Origin: Cyanobium sp.
GTDB taxonomy: Bacteria; Cyanobacteriota; Cyanobacteriia; PCC-6307; Cyanobiaceae
Reading direction: 5' to 3'
NCBI GenBank assembly: GCA_014191535.1
Contig: BJHC01000010.1
Location: 1-6,132, forward strand
Length of the DNA: 6,132 nucleotides
Below the pieces are notes generated by a model. That model saw nothing but the letters and a program-made list of their open reading frames with translations, was not told where the DNA came from and did not search any database. Position numbers and translations under genes: made by a program. Within the stretch, counting starts at the first letter, position 1. Each line of letters opens with the position of its first letter. Below, one piece after another: positions 1 to 5,612 of the stretch.

Positions 1-24
1 ATGGGCATGCCCGGGATGATGTGA
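1..24 (+). CDS. groL: C-terminal end of chaperonin GroEL (partial)
   Basis: The first 24 bases read in frame as Met-Gly-Met-Pro-Gly-Met-Met followed by TGA. A Gly/Met-rich tail ending in Met-Met is the hallmark of bacterial GroEL, where the flexible tail projects into the folding cavity. Nothing else in the window explains this reading. The rest of the gene lies to the left of the window. It converges on the small minus-strand gene ending at 55. I also recall, without being able to check, that groEL lies near a NanE-like gene in picocyanobacteria. The call rests on only seven residues, so another Gly/Met-rich C-terminus, or chance, is possible. Confidence 0.6.
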   Translation: MGMPGMM

Positions 25-29
25 TCCCC

Positions 30-47
30 GGGGCGACGACCAGCCCC
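30..47. terminator. Weak GC hairpin between converging genes
   Basis: GGGGC (30-34) pairs with GCCCC (43-47) around an 8-base loop, just after the presumed groL stop and 7 bases beyond the stop of the converging small gene. No T-run follows on either strand, so it is not a canonical intrinsic terminator. It is recorded as the only structure seen in the 30 bases between the two stop codons. In DNA this GC-rich, a 5-bp stem can easily arise by chance. Confidence 0.2.
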
Positions 48-54
48 ACCCCCC

Positions 55-249
55 TTACATGGCCCGCACCAAACGGGCGTGAATGCGGCAGACCGCGATG
101 GCCTGCCGCGGTGGATCACTGCACAGTCGCCCCAGCTCCCGGTTGAGGGCCTGCAGGTCGTTCACGGACATCCCCACCATCGGAGTCGTGGTGAGCACCA
201 GCCCCCCCAGGGCCACGGGCAGCAGGGAGAGCAGACGCGGAGTGGCCAC
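55..249 (-). CDS. Small putatively exported hypothetical protein, 64 aa
   Basis: I do not recognise the family. It has a GTG start with a strong Shine-Dalgarno (GGAGGTG, 260..254) four bases upstream, and a TAA stop. The N-terminus (residues 5-27) is hydrophobic after Arg5 and resembles a signal peptide or a single membrane segment. The mature part (about 28-64) is a short helical-looking segment with two cysteines, Cys43 (LCSDPP) and Cys54 (VCRIH), 11 residues apart. If the protein is exported, they could form a disulfide. Codon use matches the neighbouring genes. It lies 151 bases beyond nanE on the same strand, so it may be the last gene of that transcript or have its own promoter, and it converges on the presumed groL end. 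The ribosome site and coherent protein features support it as real; its function is unknown. Confidence 0.6.
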   Translation of the reverse strand: MATPRLLSLLPVALGGLVLTTTPMVGMSVNDLQALNRELGRLCSDPPRQAIAVCRIHARLVRAM

Positions 250-253
250 GGCA

Positions 254-260
254 CACCTCC
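254..260 (-). promoter_or_regulatory. Ribosome binding site of the 64-aa gene
   Basis: On the minus strand this reads GGAGGTG, close to a perfect anti-16S match, and it sits four bases before the GTG at 249. It fixes the start of the small gene and is the main non-protein evidence that this short reading frame is translated. Confidence 0.6.
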
Positions 261-269
261 GTGAATGGG

Positions 270-284
270 GCCGGTGAGACCGGC
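270..284. repeat. Perfect 6-bp hairpin GCCGGT-GAG-ACCGGC
   Basis: GCCGGT (270-275) and ACCGGC (279-284) form a perfect stem around a 3-base GAG loop. The hairpin lies about 10 bases upstream of the Shine-Dalgarno of the 64-aa gene, so it falls in its leader if transcription comes from the right. No T-run follows on either strand. It could be a weak terminator, a leader structure or chance. Function is not shown. Confidence 0.35.
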
Positions 285-352
285 GAGACCACCCCAGTGT
301 GTGGCGATTCCAGCGGCACTCCCCCAGGCTTCAGCTTCCCTTCGGAGCCGCC

Positions 353-379
353 CAGATCCGGCTCTGGCGCTTGGATCTG
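353..379 (-). terminator. Inverted repeat downstream of nanE, possible terminator
   Basis: CAGATCC (353-359) is repeated as its exact inverse, GGATCTG (373-379), around a 13-base loop. It begins 21 bases after the nanE stop. This position suits a transcript end for the ctaA-to-nanE cluster, but no T-run follows on the minus strand, so it is not a classical intrinsic terminator. Cyanobacteria often lack U-tracts at transcript ends, which keeps the idea open. It could also act as a 3' stabilising hairpin. Confidence 0.35.
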
Positions 380-400
380 TCCGTTGAGCCTAGAGCTGGC

Positions 401-1090
401 TTAGGTGCTGAGTTGGCGCCGATACGCAGCCACCTGCAGATCCACGCCGGTGATGGCGGTGCCCACCACCACCGCATCGGCTCCACCCTCCAGGGCCTGA
501 CGGGCCTGCTGGGGGCTGGCGATGCCGCCTTCGCAGATCAGCAGGGTCTCCGGGGGCAGCTGCTGCCGCAGCTGCGGCAACAGCCCCCAGGCGGGCGGCC
601 TCAGATCGGCGGTGGCTTCGGTGTAGCCAAACAGGGTGGTGCCGACCCACTGGCAGCCCAGCTGGGCGGCCCGCACCCCATTGGCAACGCTGTCCACGTC
701 GGCCATCAGCGGGGCATGCAGCTCCTCACGGGCCCGGCGGATCAGCGCCGCCAGATCCTGGCCCGCGGGGCGGGGGCGATCCGTGGCATCCAGGGCGATC
801 ACATCGGCACCGGCGGCCCAGACCGCCTGGATCTCCGCCCAGCCGGGGGTGATGTAGACGGGGCTATCGGCAAAGGTGCGCTTCCAGAGGCCGATGATCA
901 GGGCCCCAGGGCAGCGGCGGCGCACGGCCCCGATGTGCTCCGGGCTCTCCAGCCGCACCCCCACGGCGCCGTTGTTGAGGCTGGCCTCCGCCATGGCCGC
1001 AATCACATCGTTGTGGCGCATGGGCGAACCTTCCGGCGCCTGCACCGACACAATCAAGCCGCCCTGAAGGCCCTGGCGATCAAGCGGCAC
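401..1090 (-). CDS. nanE: Putative N-acetylmannosamine-6-phosphate 2-epimerase
   Basis: A NanE-family TIM-barrel enzyme of 229 residues, the usual family length. The known reaction is interconversion of ManNAc-6-phosphate and GlcNAc-6-phosphate in the cytoplasm. Family landmarks occur in order: GGLIVS near the N-terminus (10-15), IIGLWKR with Lys70 matching the catalytic lysine, DSPVYITP (75-82), IALDATDRPRP (98-108), a GTTLFGYT loop (150-157), CEGGI with Glu187 matching the second catalytic residue, and VVVGTAIT (207-214), the phosphate-binding end of the barrel. The GTG start overlaps the upstream gene by 11 bases and has GGAG seven bases before it (1101..1098). The stop is TAA. No nanA, nanK or sialate transporter is in the window, so a classical sialic acid pathway is not supported. 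The real role may be amino-sugar recycling or another sugar phosphate. The family call is firm and the substrate is inferred. Confidence 0.88.
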   Translation of the reverse strand: MPLDRQGLQGGLIVSVQAPEGSPMRHNDVIAAMAEASLNNGAVGVRLESPEHIGAVRRRCPGALIIGLWKRTFADSPVYITPGWAEIQAVWAAGADVIALDATDRPRPAGQDLAALIRRAREELHAPLMADVDSVANGVRAAQLGCQWVGTTLFGYTEATADLRPPAWGLLPQLRQQLPPETLLICEGGIASPQQARQALEGGADAVVVGTAITGVDLQVAAYRRQLST

Positions 1091-1454
1091 GGCGGCGCTC
1101 CACCCGATCCGGTAGCCAGGAGCGCAGGCGGGCCAGCTCCGGGTTGGCTTTGGGAGGATTGGCCTTCACCGAGCTAGCCGGACTCGGCTGGGGCGTCACG
1201 GCAGGGGCCATCGCGGCAGGGGCCGTCGCGGCCTGACCATCGCGGCCCTGCCACCAGGCCATGGCCCCTGGATCGGCTTGCTGGAGGTCCAGCAGCAGGG
1301 CCTCCAGGGCTGGATGCCCGTGGCGATGCACCCACTGGCCCAGCAGCCGCTCCACCGCCAAGGGATCCCGTTGCGCCAGGGCCTCGCGCAACGCCCCAAG
1401 GTGGGCCTGGCGACGGGCTTGGGGAGACGGGGTTGGGGCGGGGCGCGGGGTCAC
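1080..1454 (-). CDS. Conserved-looking hypothetical protein, 124 aa, Pro/Ala-rich
   Basis: I cannot name this protein. I place the start at the GTG at 1454, 11 bases after the permease stop. A TTG at 1544 would lengthen it to 154 residues but would put 79 bases inside the permease gene. No strong Shine-Dalgarno precedes the GTG, so the start is uncertain. From that start the layout is: a Pro-rich tail (2-12), a charged helical core (13-72) with a WVHRHG motif (41-46) and a WW pair (67-68), a low-complexity Ala/Pro linker (75-104), and a basic C-terminus containing LRSWLPD (110-116) and ending in an Arg run. There is no signal peptide or membrane segment, so it is probably cytoplasmic. It sits between an ABC permease and nanE in an overlapping gene run, so it is probably co-expressed with both. 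It may be an adaptor or regulator, but nothing in the sequence demonstrates a function. Confidence 0.7.
   Translation of the reverse strand: MTPRPAPTPSPQARRQAHLGALREALAQRDPLAVERLLGQWVHRHGHPALEALLLDLQQADPGAMAWWQGRDGQAATAPAAMAPAVTPQPSPASSVKANPPKANPELARLRSWLPDRVERRRAA
1200..1229. repeat. Imperfect 15-bp tandem duplication in the linker
   Basis: Two adjacent 15-base units, GGCAGGGGCCATCGC (1200-1214) and GGCAGGGGCCGTCGC (1215-1229), differ at one base. A more diverged 14-base copy follows at 1230-1243. The repeat lies inside the Ala/Pro-rich linker of the 124-aa protein. The unit is a multiple of three, so copy-number changes would keep the frame. It looks like replication-slippage expansion of a disordered linker. 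Confidence 0.6.
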
Positions 1455-1465
1455 GGCGGGGGATG

Positions 1466-2332
1466 TCAGGAGAGCTTGCGATCCAGCAGGGGACGGATCA
1501 GCAGAAACAGGCCCACCGCCAGCACCGCCAGCACCCCCAGGCAACCGCTGGCGGTGACATCCCCATAGGGGGCCTGCAACACCACGGCGGAGAGGGAGAA
1601 CTGGCCCGCATAGGCGGCCCGAATCGGTTCAATCGCGAAGGTAAGGGGATTCACCGCCGCCAGCCACCCCAACCAGGGGGGCATGAACGACAGCGGCGCC
1701 AGGGCGGTGCTGGCGAACAGCAGTGGCAGGTTGGCCACGAAGATCACCGCGATCAGTTCGATGTGGCCGGGCAAGGCGAAGGCCAGGCCGAGGCTGAGGC
1801 CGGTGACGGCGAACACCAGCAGCAGCAGGGTCACCAGCACCAGCAGCAGTCCGCTGCCCCCGGGCCAGCCGTACCCCAGGGCGGCCGCGGTGGCCATGAT
1901 CGCCAGGCTCTGCACCAGGCTCAGGGCCGTGATGTACAGCACCGAGGCCAGCACGATCGAACTGCGGGAGCGCAGCGGTGCCACCAGCAAACGGTTCAGA
2001 AACCCGAATTCCCGGTCAAACATCACCGGCAGCCCGGCATTGAGGGCGGCGCTGAAGGCGGTGAACACGATCACCCCCGCCCCCAGAAAGCGTCCATAAC
2101 TGAGGCCATCAGGCAACAGACCGGCGGGGGCATTGGCGAACAGGGCCCCGAACAGCACCAGCCAGATCAACGGCTGCAGCACGCCGGCCACCAGGGTGGA
2201 GGGCCGGCGCAGCAGCTGCAGGAACAGGCGCCGGCAGAGGGCGAAGGTTTCCTGGGCCAGGTCCGCCGCCGCGGAGCGTGGGGGCTGCTGGCTGGCCTCG
2301 GGGCTGAGCAGGGACGGAAGGGCGCTGGTCAT
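1466..2332 (-). CDS. ABC-2 type transporter permease (DrrB-like)
   Basis: An integral-membrane subunit of an ABC exporter, 288 residues, about the usual size. A cytoplasmic N-terminus leads into LRRPSTLVAG and a first membrane segment (about 46-65). Further hydrophobic stretches lie near 82-104, 125-150, 160-186, 191-213 and 262-280, giving the six-segment ABC-2 plan. FDREFGFLNRLLVAPL (105-120) matches the coupling region that meets the ATPase, and the PPWLGWLAAVNPLTFAIEP stretch (218-236) is the usual ABC-2 C-terminal signature. The ATG start follows the ATPase gene by 36 bases and has no clear Shine-Dalgarno. The frame is open back to the ATPase stop and offers no other start. It pairs with the ATPase at 2369-3460. 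The substrate cannot be read from sequence; the link to heme A synthesis suggests export tied to oxidase assembly, which is inference. Confidence 0.9.
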   Translation of the reverse strand: MTSALPSLLSPEASQQPPRSAAADLAQETFALCRRLFLQLLRRPSTLVAGVLQPLIWLVLFGALFANAPAGLLPDGLSYGRFLGAGVIVFTAFSAALNAGLPVMFDREFGFLNRLLVAPLRSRSSIVLASVLYITALSLVQSLAIMATAAALGYGWPGGSGLLLVLVTLLLLVFAVTGLSLGLAFALPGHIELIAVIFVANLPLLFASTALAPLSFMPPWLGWLAAVNPLTFAIEPIRAAYAGQFSLSAVVLQAPYGDVTASGCLGVLAVLAVGLFLLIRPLLDRKLS

Positions 2333-2368
2333 GACGGGGAAAACAACGGAACGGCGAGAACGGGCTGA

Positions 2369-3460
2369 TCAGCGCATCGACTGCTTGCGCTCCGCCTTGG
2401 CATCACGGCTGCCGGCCACCGCCAGCTCCGCATCCATCAGCGTGCGGCCGGTGGCCTGCAGATAGACGTCATCGAGGCTGGGGCGGCTCTGGGCCAGGGC
2501 AAACACCGGCAGGTCGGCCTCGCTGAGCTGCCGGCGCAGCTGCTCCACCACGCCGTCGTGCTCCACCACCAGATTGAGGGAGTAGCCCTGGGCACGGTTC
2601 ACCACCACCTGGCGCACCCCGGGGCAGCCCTGCACCAGCTGCTGCACCCGCAGGGCCTCGGGCTCATCGCTGAATTCCCGCACCCGCAGGGTCACCCGGT
2701 CACCCCCCAGGGCGGCCTTGAGCTCCTGGGGCCGACCGGCGGCGATCACGCGGCCGTCTTCGATGATCGCCAGGTGGTCCGCCAGGGCATCCACCTCCTC
2801 CAGGTAGTGGCTGCTGAGCAGCACCGTGGTGCCCTGATCACGCAGCTGCCGCAGCACCTGCCAGATGGCGGCACGGCTTTCGATGTCGAGGCCCACGGTG
2901 GGCTCATCCAGCACCAGCACCTGGGGACGGTGCAGCAGGCCGGAGGCCAGGTCGAGGCGCCGACGCATGCCCCCGGAATAGGTGCCGCAGCGGCGGTCGA
3001 TCCAGCCCTCCATCCCCAGCAGGCCGATCAGCTCACGGATCCGTCCATCGCGCTGATCGCGGGGCAGGTGATACAGGTCGCCCTGCAGGGCCAGCAGCTC
3101 CCGGCCGCTGAGAATTTTGTCGAGCGCCACCTCCTGGGCCACATACCCCAGGCGCTCCCGCACGGCACGGGGATCGGCCAGGGCATCCAGGCCCGCCACC
3201 CGCACCACGCCACTGCAGGGGGCCAGCAGGGTGGCCAGGATCCGCAGGGTGGTGGTCTTGCCGGCCCCGTTGGGGCCTAGGAGTCCATACAAACTGCCCT
3301 GGGGCACCGCCAGATCGAGCCCCTGCAGGGCCTCCACGGCACGGTCGCCCTTGCCGAAGCGCTTGCGGACGTCCTGCAGCTCAATCACCGGACTGGCACC
3401 CGCACCCTGCACCGCTGTTAACCCCTTCGGCCCAACGAGGCTCGAATCTAGAAAGCTCAC
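2369..3460 (-). CDS. ABC transporter ATP-binding protein (DrrA-like)
   Basis: The nucleotide-binding subunit partnering the permease just downstream, 363 residues. All catalytic elements are intact: Walker A GPNGAGKT (62-69), Q-loop Gln109, signature YSGGM (161-165), Walker B VLVLDEP (181-187) and H-loop His218. The C-terminal extension (about 250-340) ends in [13 protein letters not shown], as in the DrrA/DUF4162 group of drug- and lipid-type exporters. A further charged tail (342-363) carries no known motif. The GTG start overlaps the ctaB stop as GTGA, a typical arrangement for coupled translation. The ABC core begins only at about residue 25, so an internal GTG (for example 3436 or 3412) could be the true start. 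Resemblance to daunorubicin-type exporters reflects fold, not substrate. ATPase identity is certain; the substrate is unknown. Confidence 0.93.
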   Translation of the reverse strand: MSFLDSSLVGPKGLTAVQGAGASPVIELQDVRKRFGKGDRAVEALQGLDLAVPQGSLYGLLGPNGAGKTTTLRILATLLAPCSGVVRVAGLDALADPRAVRERLGYVAQEVALDKILSGRELLALQGDLYHLPRDQRDGRIRELIGLLGMEGWIDRRCGTYSGGMRRRLDLASGLLHRPQVLVLDEPTVGLDIESRAAIWQVLRQLRDQGTTVLLSSHYLEEVDALADHLAIIEDGRVIAAGRPQELKAALGGDRVTLRVREFSDEPEALRVQQLVQGCPGVRQVVVNRAQGYSLNLVVEHDGVVEQLRRQLSEADLPVFALAQSRPSLDDVYLQATGRTLMDAELAVAGSRDAKAERKQSMR

Positions 3461-4488
3461 CCCACCAGGGGTGCCCCAAGGGTGGAGGCTGCACCGCCGG
3501 ACCCCAGGAGCGCCAGCAGATCCAACCCCTGGCGGCTGAACTGATCCCCCGCCGGCAGGCGCGCCAACAGCAGCAGCAGGCAGAGGCCAAATAGATAGAG
3601 AATCGACCAGCGGAACAGCCCCTTGGCCCGCTGCAGGTCGTCCGGCTGACGGAGCAACCCCCAGGCCATCTGCAGCAGACGGGCGTTAACGGGCAACAGC
3701 AGCAGGCCGTAGAGCAATCCCCCACTGGGCAGGGTCCACACCCCCAGCAGGCTGAGCAGCACCGTGGCCCAGGCGTAGACGCTGATGCTGCGGGCGGTGA
3801 CGGCACTGCCCTTGACCACCGGCAGCATCGGGATGCCAACGGCGCGGTAGTCGTCCTTCAACAGCAGGGCCAGAGCCCAGAAATGGGCCGGGGTCCAGGC
3901 CATCACCAGGGCGAACAGCCACCAGCTGCCAAGGCCAAGATGGCCGCTGGCGGCGGCGGCCCCCACCAGGGGCGGGATGGCTCCCGCCACCCCACCGATC
4001 ACGATGTTTTGGGGGGTGCGGGGCTTCAGCAGCACCGTGTAGAGCAGCACATAGCTGCACAGGCCCAGCAGCGACAGGCTGGCCGCCAGGCAGTTCACGC
4101 CACCCACCAACAGGGTGGAGGCCGCCAGCGCCAGGGCCACGGCGATCGCGAAGGCGGTGCCCATCGACAACCGCCCCGAGGGGAGGGCGCGACCACTGGT
4201 GCGCAGCATGCGCCCATCCAGCTCCTGCTCCCAGAGGCAATTGAGCACCCCGGCGGAGGCGGCGGCCAGGGCACCCCCTCCGAGGGTGCAGGCCAGGCGC
4301 AGCGGCGGCAGGGGCCACCCCTCCGAGAGGGCCATGCCCCCGAGGGTGGTGGCCAACAGCAAGGGGATCAGCCGCGGCTTGGCAATCTCCAGCCAGGCCG
4401 GCAGCCGCACCTTGGCCCGGGAGGGAACCACCTGGTCACGGCTGAGGGGCACCGCCGCTGCGGCGCCCACGGCGGGAGCACTAACCAT
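3457..4488 (-). CDS. ctaB: Heme O synthase (protoheme IX farnesyltransferase)
   Basis: A UbiA-superfamily membrane prenyltransferase (COX10 type) that adds a farnesyl group to heme B, giving heme O, the first step to heme A. It has 343 residues, including an unconserved N-terminal extension of about 30. Landmarks: KPRL (37-40) at the start of the core; a first metal/pyrophosphate motif built on Asn83, Glu87 and Asp91, followed by [13 protein letters not shown] (93-105); [12 protein letters not shown] (155-166); the WTPAHFW segment (198-204); and a second acidic motif [17 protein letters not shown] (211-227). About nine hydrophobic helices are visible. The ATG start overlaps the ctaA stop by 8 bases, and the TGA stop overlaps the next gene by 4. 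Glu87 stands where many homologues have Asp. Its placement beside ctaA and across from ctaC agrees with a role in cytochrome c oxidase biogenesis. Confidence 0.95.
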   Translation of the reverse strand: MVSAPAVGAAAAVPLSRDQVVPSRAKVRLPAWLEIAKPRLIPLLLATTLGGMALSEGWPLPPLRLACTLGGGALAAASAGVLNCLWEQELDGRMLRTSGRALPSGRLSMGTAFAIAVALALAASTLLVGGVNCLAASLSLLGLCSYVLLYTVLLKPRTPQNIVIGGVAGAIPPLVGAAAASGHLGLGSWWLFALVMAWTPAHFWALALLLKDDYRAVGIPMLPVVKGSAVTARSISVYAWATVLLSLLGVWTLPSGGLLYGLLLLPVNARLLQMAWGLLRQPDDLQRAKGLFRWSILYLFGLCLLLLLARLPAGDQFSRQGLDLLALLGSGGAASTLGAPLVG

Positions 4489-5407
4489 GACCGTTCAGGC
4501 GAGGGGCAAAGGACGCCAGAGCGCTGCGCACCACCAGGGCAGCCAGCACCGCCACCAGCAGGGCAGCGCCGATCTGATGGGCCACGGTGACGGCGGGAAC
4601 GCTGAGGCTGAGGCGCAGGGCCAGCACCCCGAGCACGATCTGCCCCAGCACCAGAGCGGCTGCCAAGGCCGCCAGGGGCCGCTCCTGGGGACGCCGCCAC
4701 AGGCTCAGACCCGCAAGCATCAGCACCATCAGCCCCGCCCCACGGGCGCCGAGCCGATGGGCCAGGAGCCAGCCACAGCCGTCACCGGAGGCCAGACAGG
4801 AGCCCGCCGCCCATTGGCTGGCCATCAACCCTCCGAGGGCGCACTGGGCCAAGACCACAAGCGCCACGGCTCCGGTGAGCCATGGCCAGGCGGACGCCAA
4901 CCCCGGCTGAGGCTTCAGGGCATGCATCGGCTCCCCAGGAGCCACGAGCAGGGCCTGCGTACAGGCGCTGAGCAGGGCCACCAGCAACAGGGCCGTCACC
5001 AGATGGGCGGTGACCACCGAGAACGGCAACAGCAAGGTGACCGTCAGGGCCCCCAACAGACCCTGCAGGGCCACCAGGGCGGCAGCAGCCAGGGTGAGAC
5101 CGGGAAGGACCGCAGGCAGCTGGCGACGGCACCAACAGCTCACCGCCGCCAGCACCACCAGCCCCACCCCCACCACGAAGGCGTCGAGGCGGTGAAACCA
5201 CTCCAGGAACACCTGCAGATTCATCTGCCGCCCGGGCAGCAGCGAGCCATAACAGAGCGGCCAATCCGGGCAGGCCAGGCCGGCCTCCATCACACGGGTG
5301 GCACCGCCAATCGCCACGAGGGCCACGAGAGCCACCAGCAGATGGGCGCTGAGGGCCGCGAGGCGTCCCCGCAGCGGGCTTGCCGAACCCAGTCCGGTGG
5401 TCGTCAT
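4481..5407 (-). CDS. ctaA: Heme A synthase (CtaA/COX15)
   Basis: A membrane enzyme that oxidises the C8 methyl of heme O to a formyl, giving heme A for aa3-type oxidase. It has 308 residues and eight predicted helices in two homologous four-helix halves. Diagnostic residues: [19 protein letters not shown] (34-52), with Cys46 and Cys52 in the first extracytoplasmic loop; EWFHR with His72; TAHL with His135; a second cysteine pair Cys204/Cys211; AHRLGA with His217; and AHQIGA with His277. The four histidines are the expected heme ligands, and the two cysteine pairs match the Bacillus-type arrangement. The ATG start is supported by AGGAG (5418..5414) six bases upstream. It is the first gene of the minus-strand cluster, overlaps ctaB by 8 bases and is divergent from ctaC. 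The call is firm. Confidence 0.96.
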   Translation of the reverse strand: MTTTGLGSASPLRGRLAALSAHLLVALVALVAIGGATRVMEAGLACPDWPLCYGSLLPGRQMNLQVFLEWFHRLDAFVVGVGLVVLAAVSCWCRRQLPAVLPGLTLAAAALVALQGLLGALTVTLLLPFSVVTAHLVTALLLVALLSACTQALLVAPGEPMHALKPQPGLASAWPWLTGAVALVVLAQCALGGLMASQWAAGSCLASGDGCGWLLAHRLGARGAGLMVLMLAGLSLWRRPQERPLAALAAALVLGQIVLGVLALRLSLSVPAVTVAHQIGAALLVAVLAALVVRSALASFAPRLNGHG

Positions 5408-5612
5408 GGGCCACTCCTACCGCGACTCAAATCACGCTAACGATCGGATTCGGCTTGGGTGAACGGTGTGTTCGGCAGCGCCAAGAGCGATACCAATAGT
5501 GATGTTTCGGTGAGCAATCCCACACCCCACAGCCCCAATTGCTGCAAGCGACGACAACGCCGCACCGCCAGGCGCAGATCTCCCTAGCCTGCGGCCATCA
5601 GCATCGGGGCCC
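5408..5612. promoter_or_regulatory. Divergent ctaA/ctaC intergenic region
   Basis: These 205 bases separate two genes pointing away from each other, so they must hold the promoters for both the heme A synthesis cluster and the oxidase subunit genes. The part from about 5425 to 5545 looks visibly less GC-rich than the flanking genes. I saw no NtcA site (GTA-N8-TAC) and no convincing palindrome. For ctaC the best -10-like element is TAGCCT at 5585-5590, without a good -35. No coding sequence is supported here. Confidence 0.6.
5434..5463 (-). promoter_or_regulatory. Candidate sigma-70-type promoter for ctaA
   Basis: On the minus strand TTCACC (5463..5458) lies 18 bases from TAGCGT (5439..5434). 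The -35 matches consensus at four of six positions and the -10 at three, keeping the TA...T skeleton. Transcription would begin near 5427, giving a leader of about 20 bases that contains the AGGAG of ctaA. Position and spacing are reasonable but the match is weak, and no activity can be claimed. Confidence 0.25.

Noticed and set aside
299..1177. Open frame of 292 codons on the plus strand opposite nanE
   Set aside because: Antisense shadow of a well-supported NanE; its translation has no recognisable motif.
1455..1544. N-terminal extension of the 124-aa protein from a TTG at 1544
   Set aside because: It would overlap the permease gene by 79 bases with a rare start and a Gly/Pro-rich low-complexity sequence; the GTG at 1454 fits the operon spacing better.
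1808..1850. CAG/CAC-rich repetitive stretch
   Set aside because: It is the reverse complement of CTG/GTG codons for a Leu/Val-rich helix in the permease, not an independent repeat element.
1433..2368. Open frame of 311 codons on the plus strand opposite the permease, rich in Gln and His
   Set aside because: It reflects the reverse complement of Leu-rich CTG codons in membrane helices, not a real Gln-rich protein.
2558..3280. Open frame of 240 codons on the plus strand opposite the ABC ATPase
   Set aside because: The minus strand has a complete set of ABC motifs. The opposing frame is a composition artefact.
4142..4149. A single HIP1 octamer GCGATCGC
   Set aside because: One site in 6 kb of high-GC DNA is compatible with chance; there is no enrichment of the kind seen in HIP1-rich cyanobacteria.
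4115..5440. Open frame of 441 codons on the plus strand opposite ctaA and the start of ctaB
   Set aside because: High GC removes stops from the antisense frames. The translation is Gln/Gly/His/Arg-rich low complexity with no domain, while the minus strand encodes clear CtaA and CtaB.
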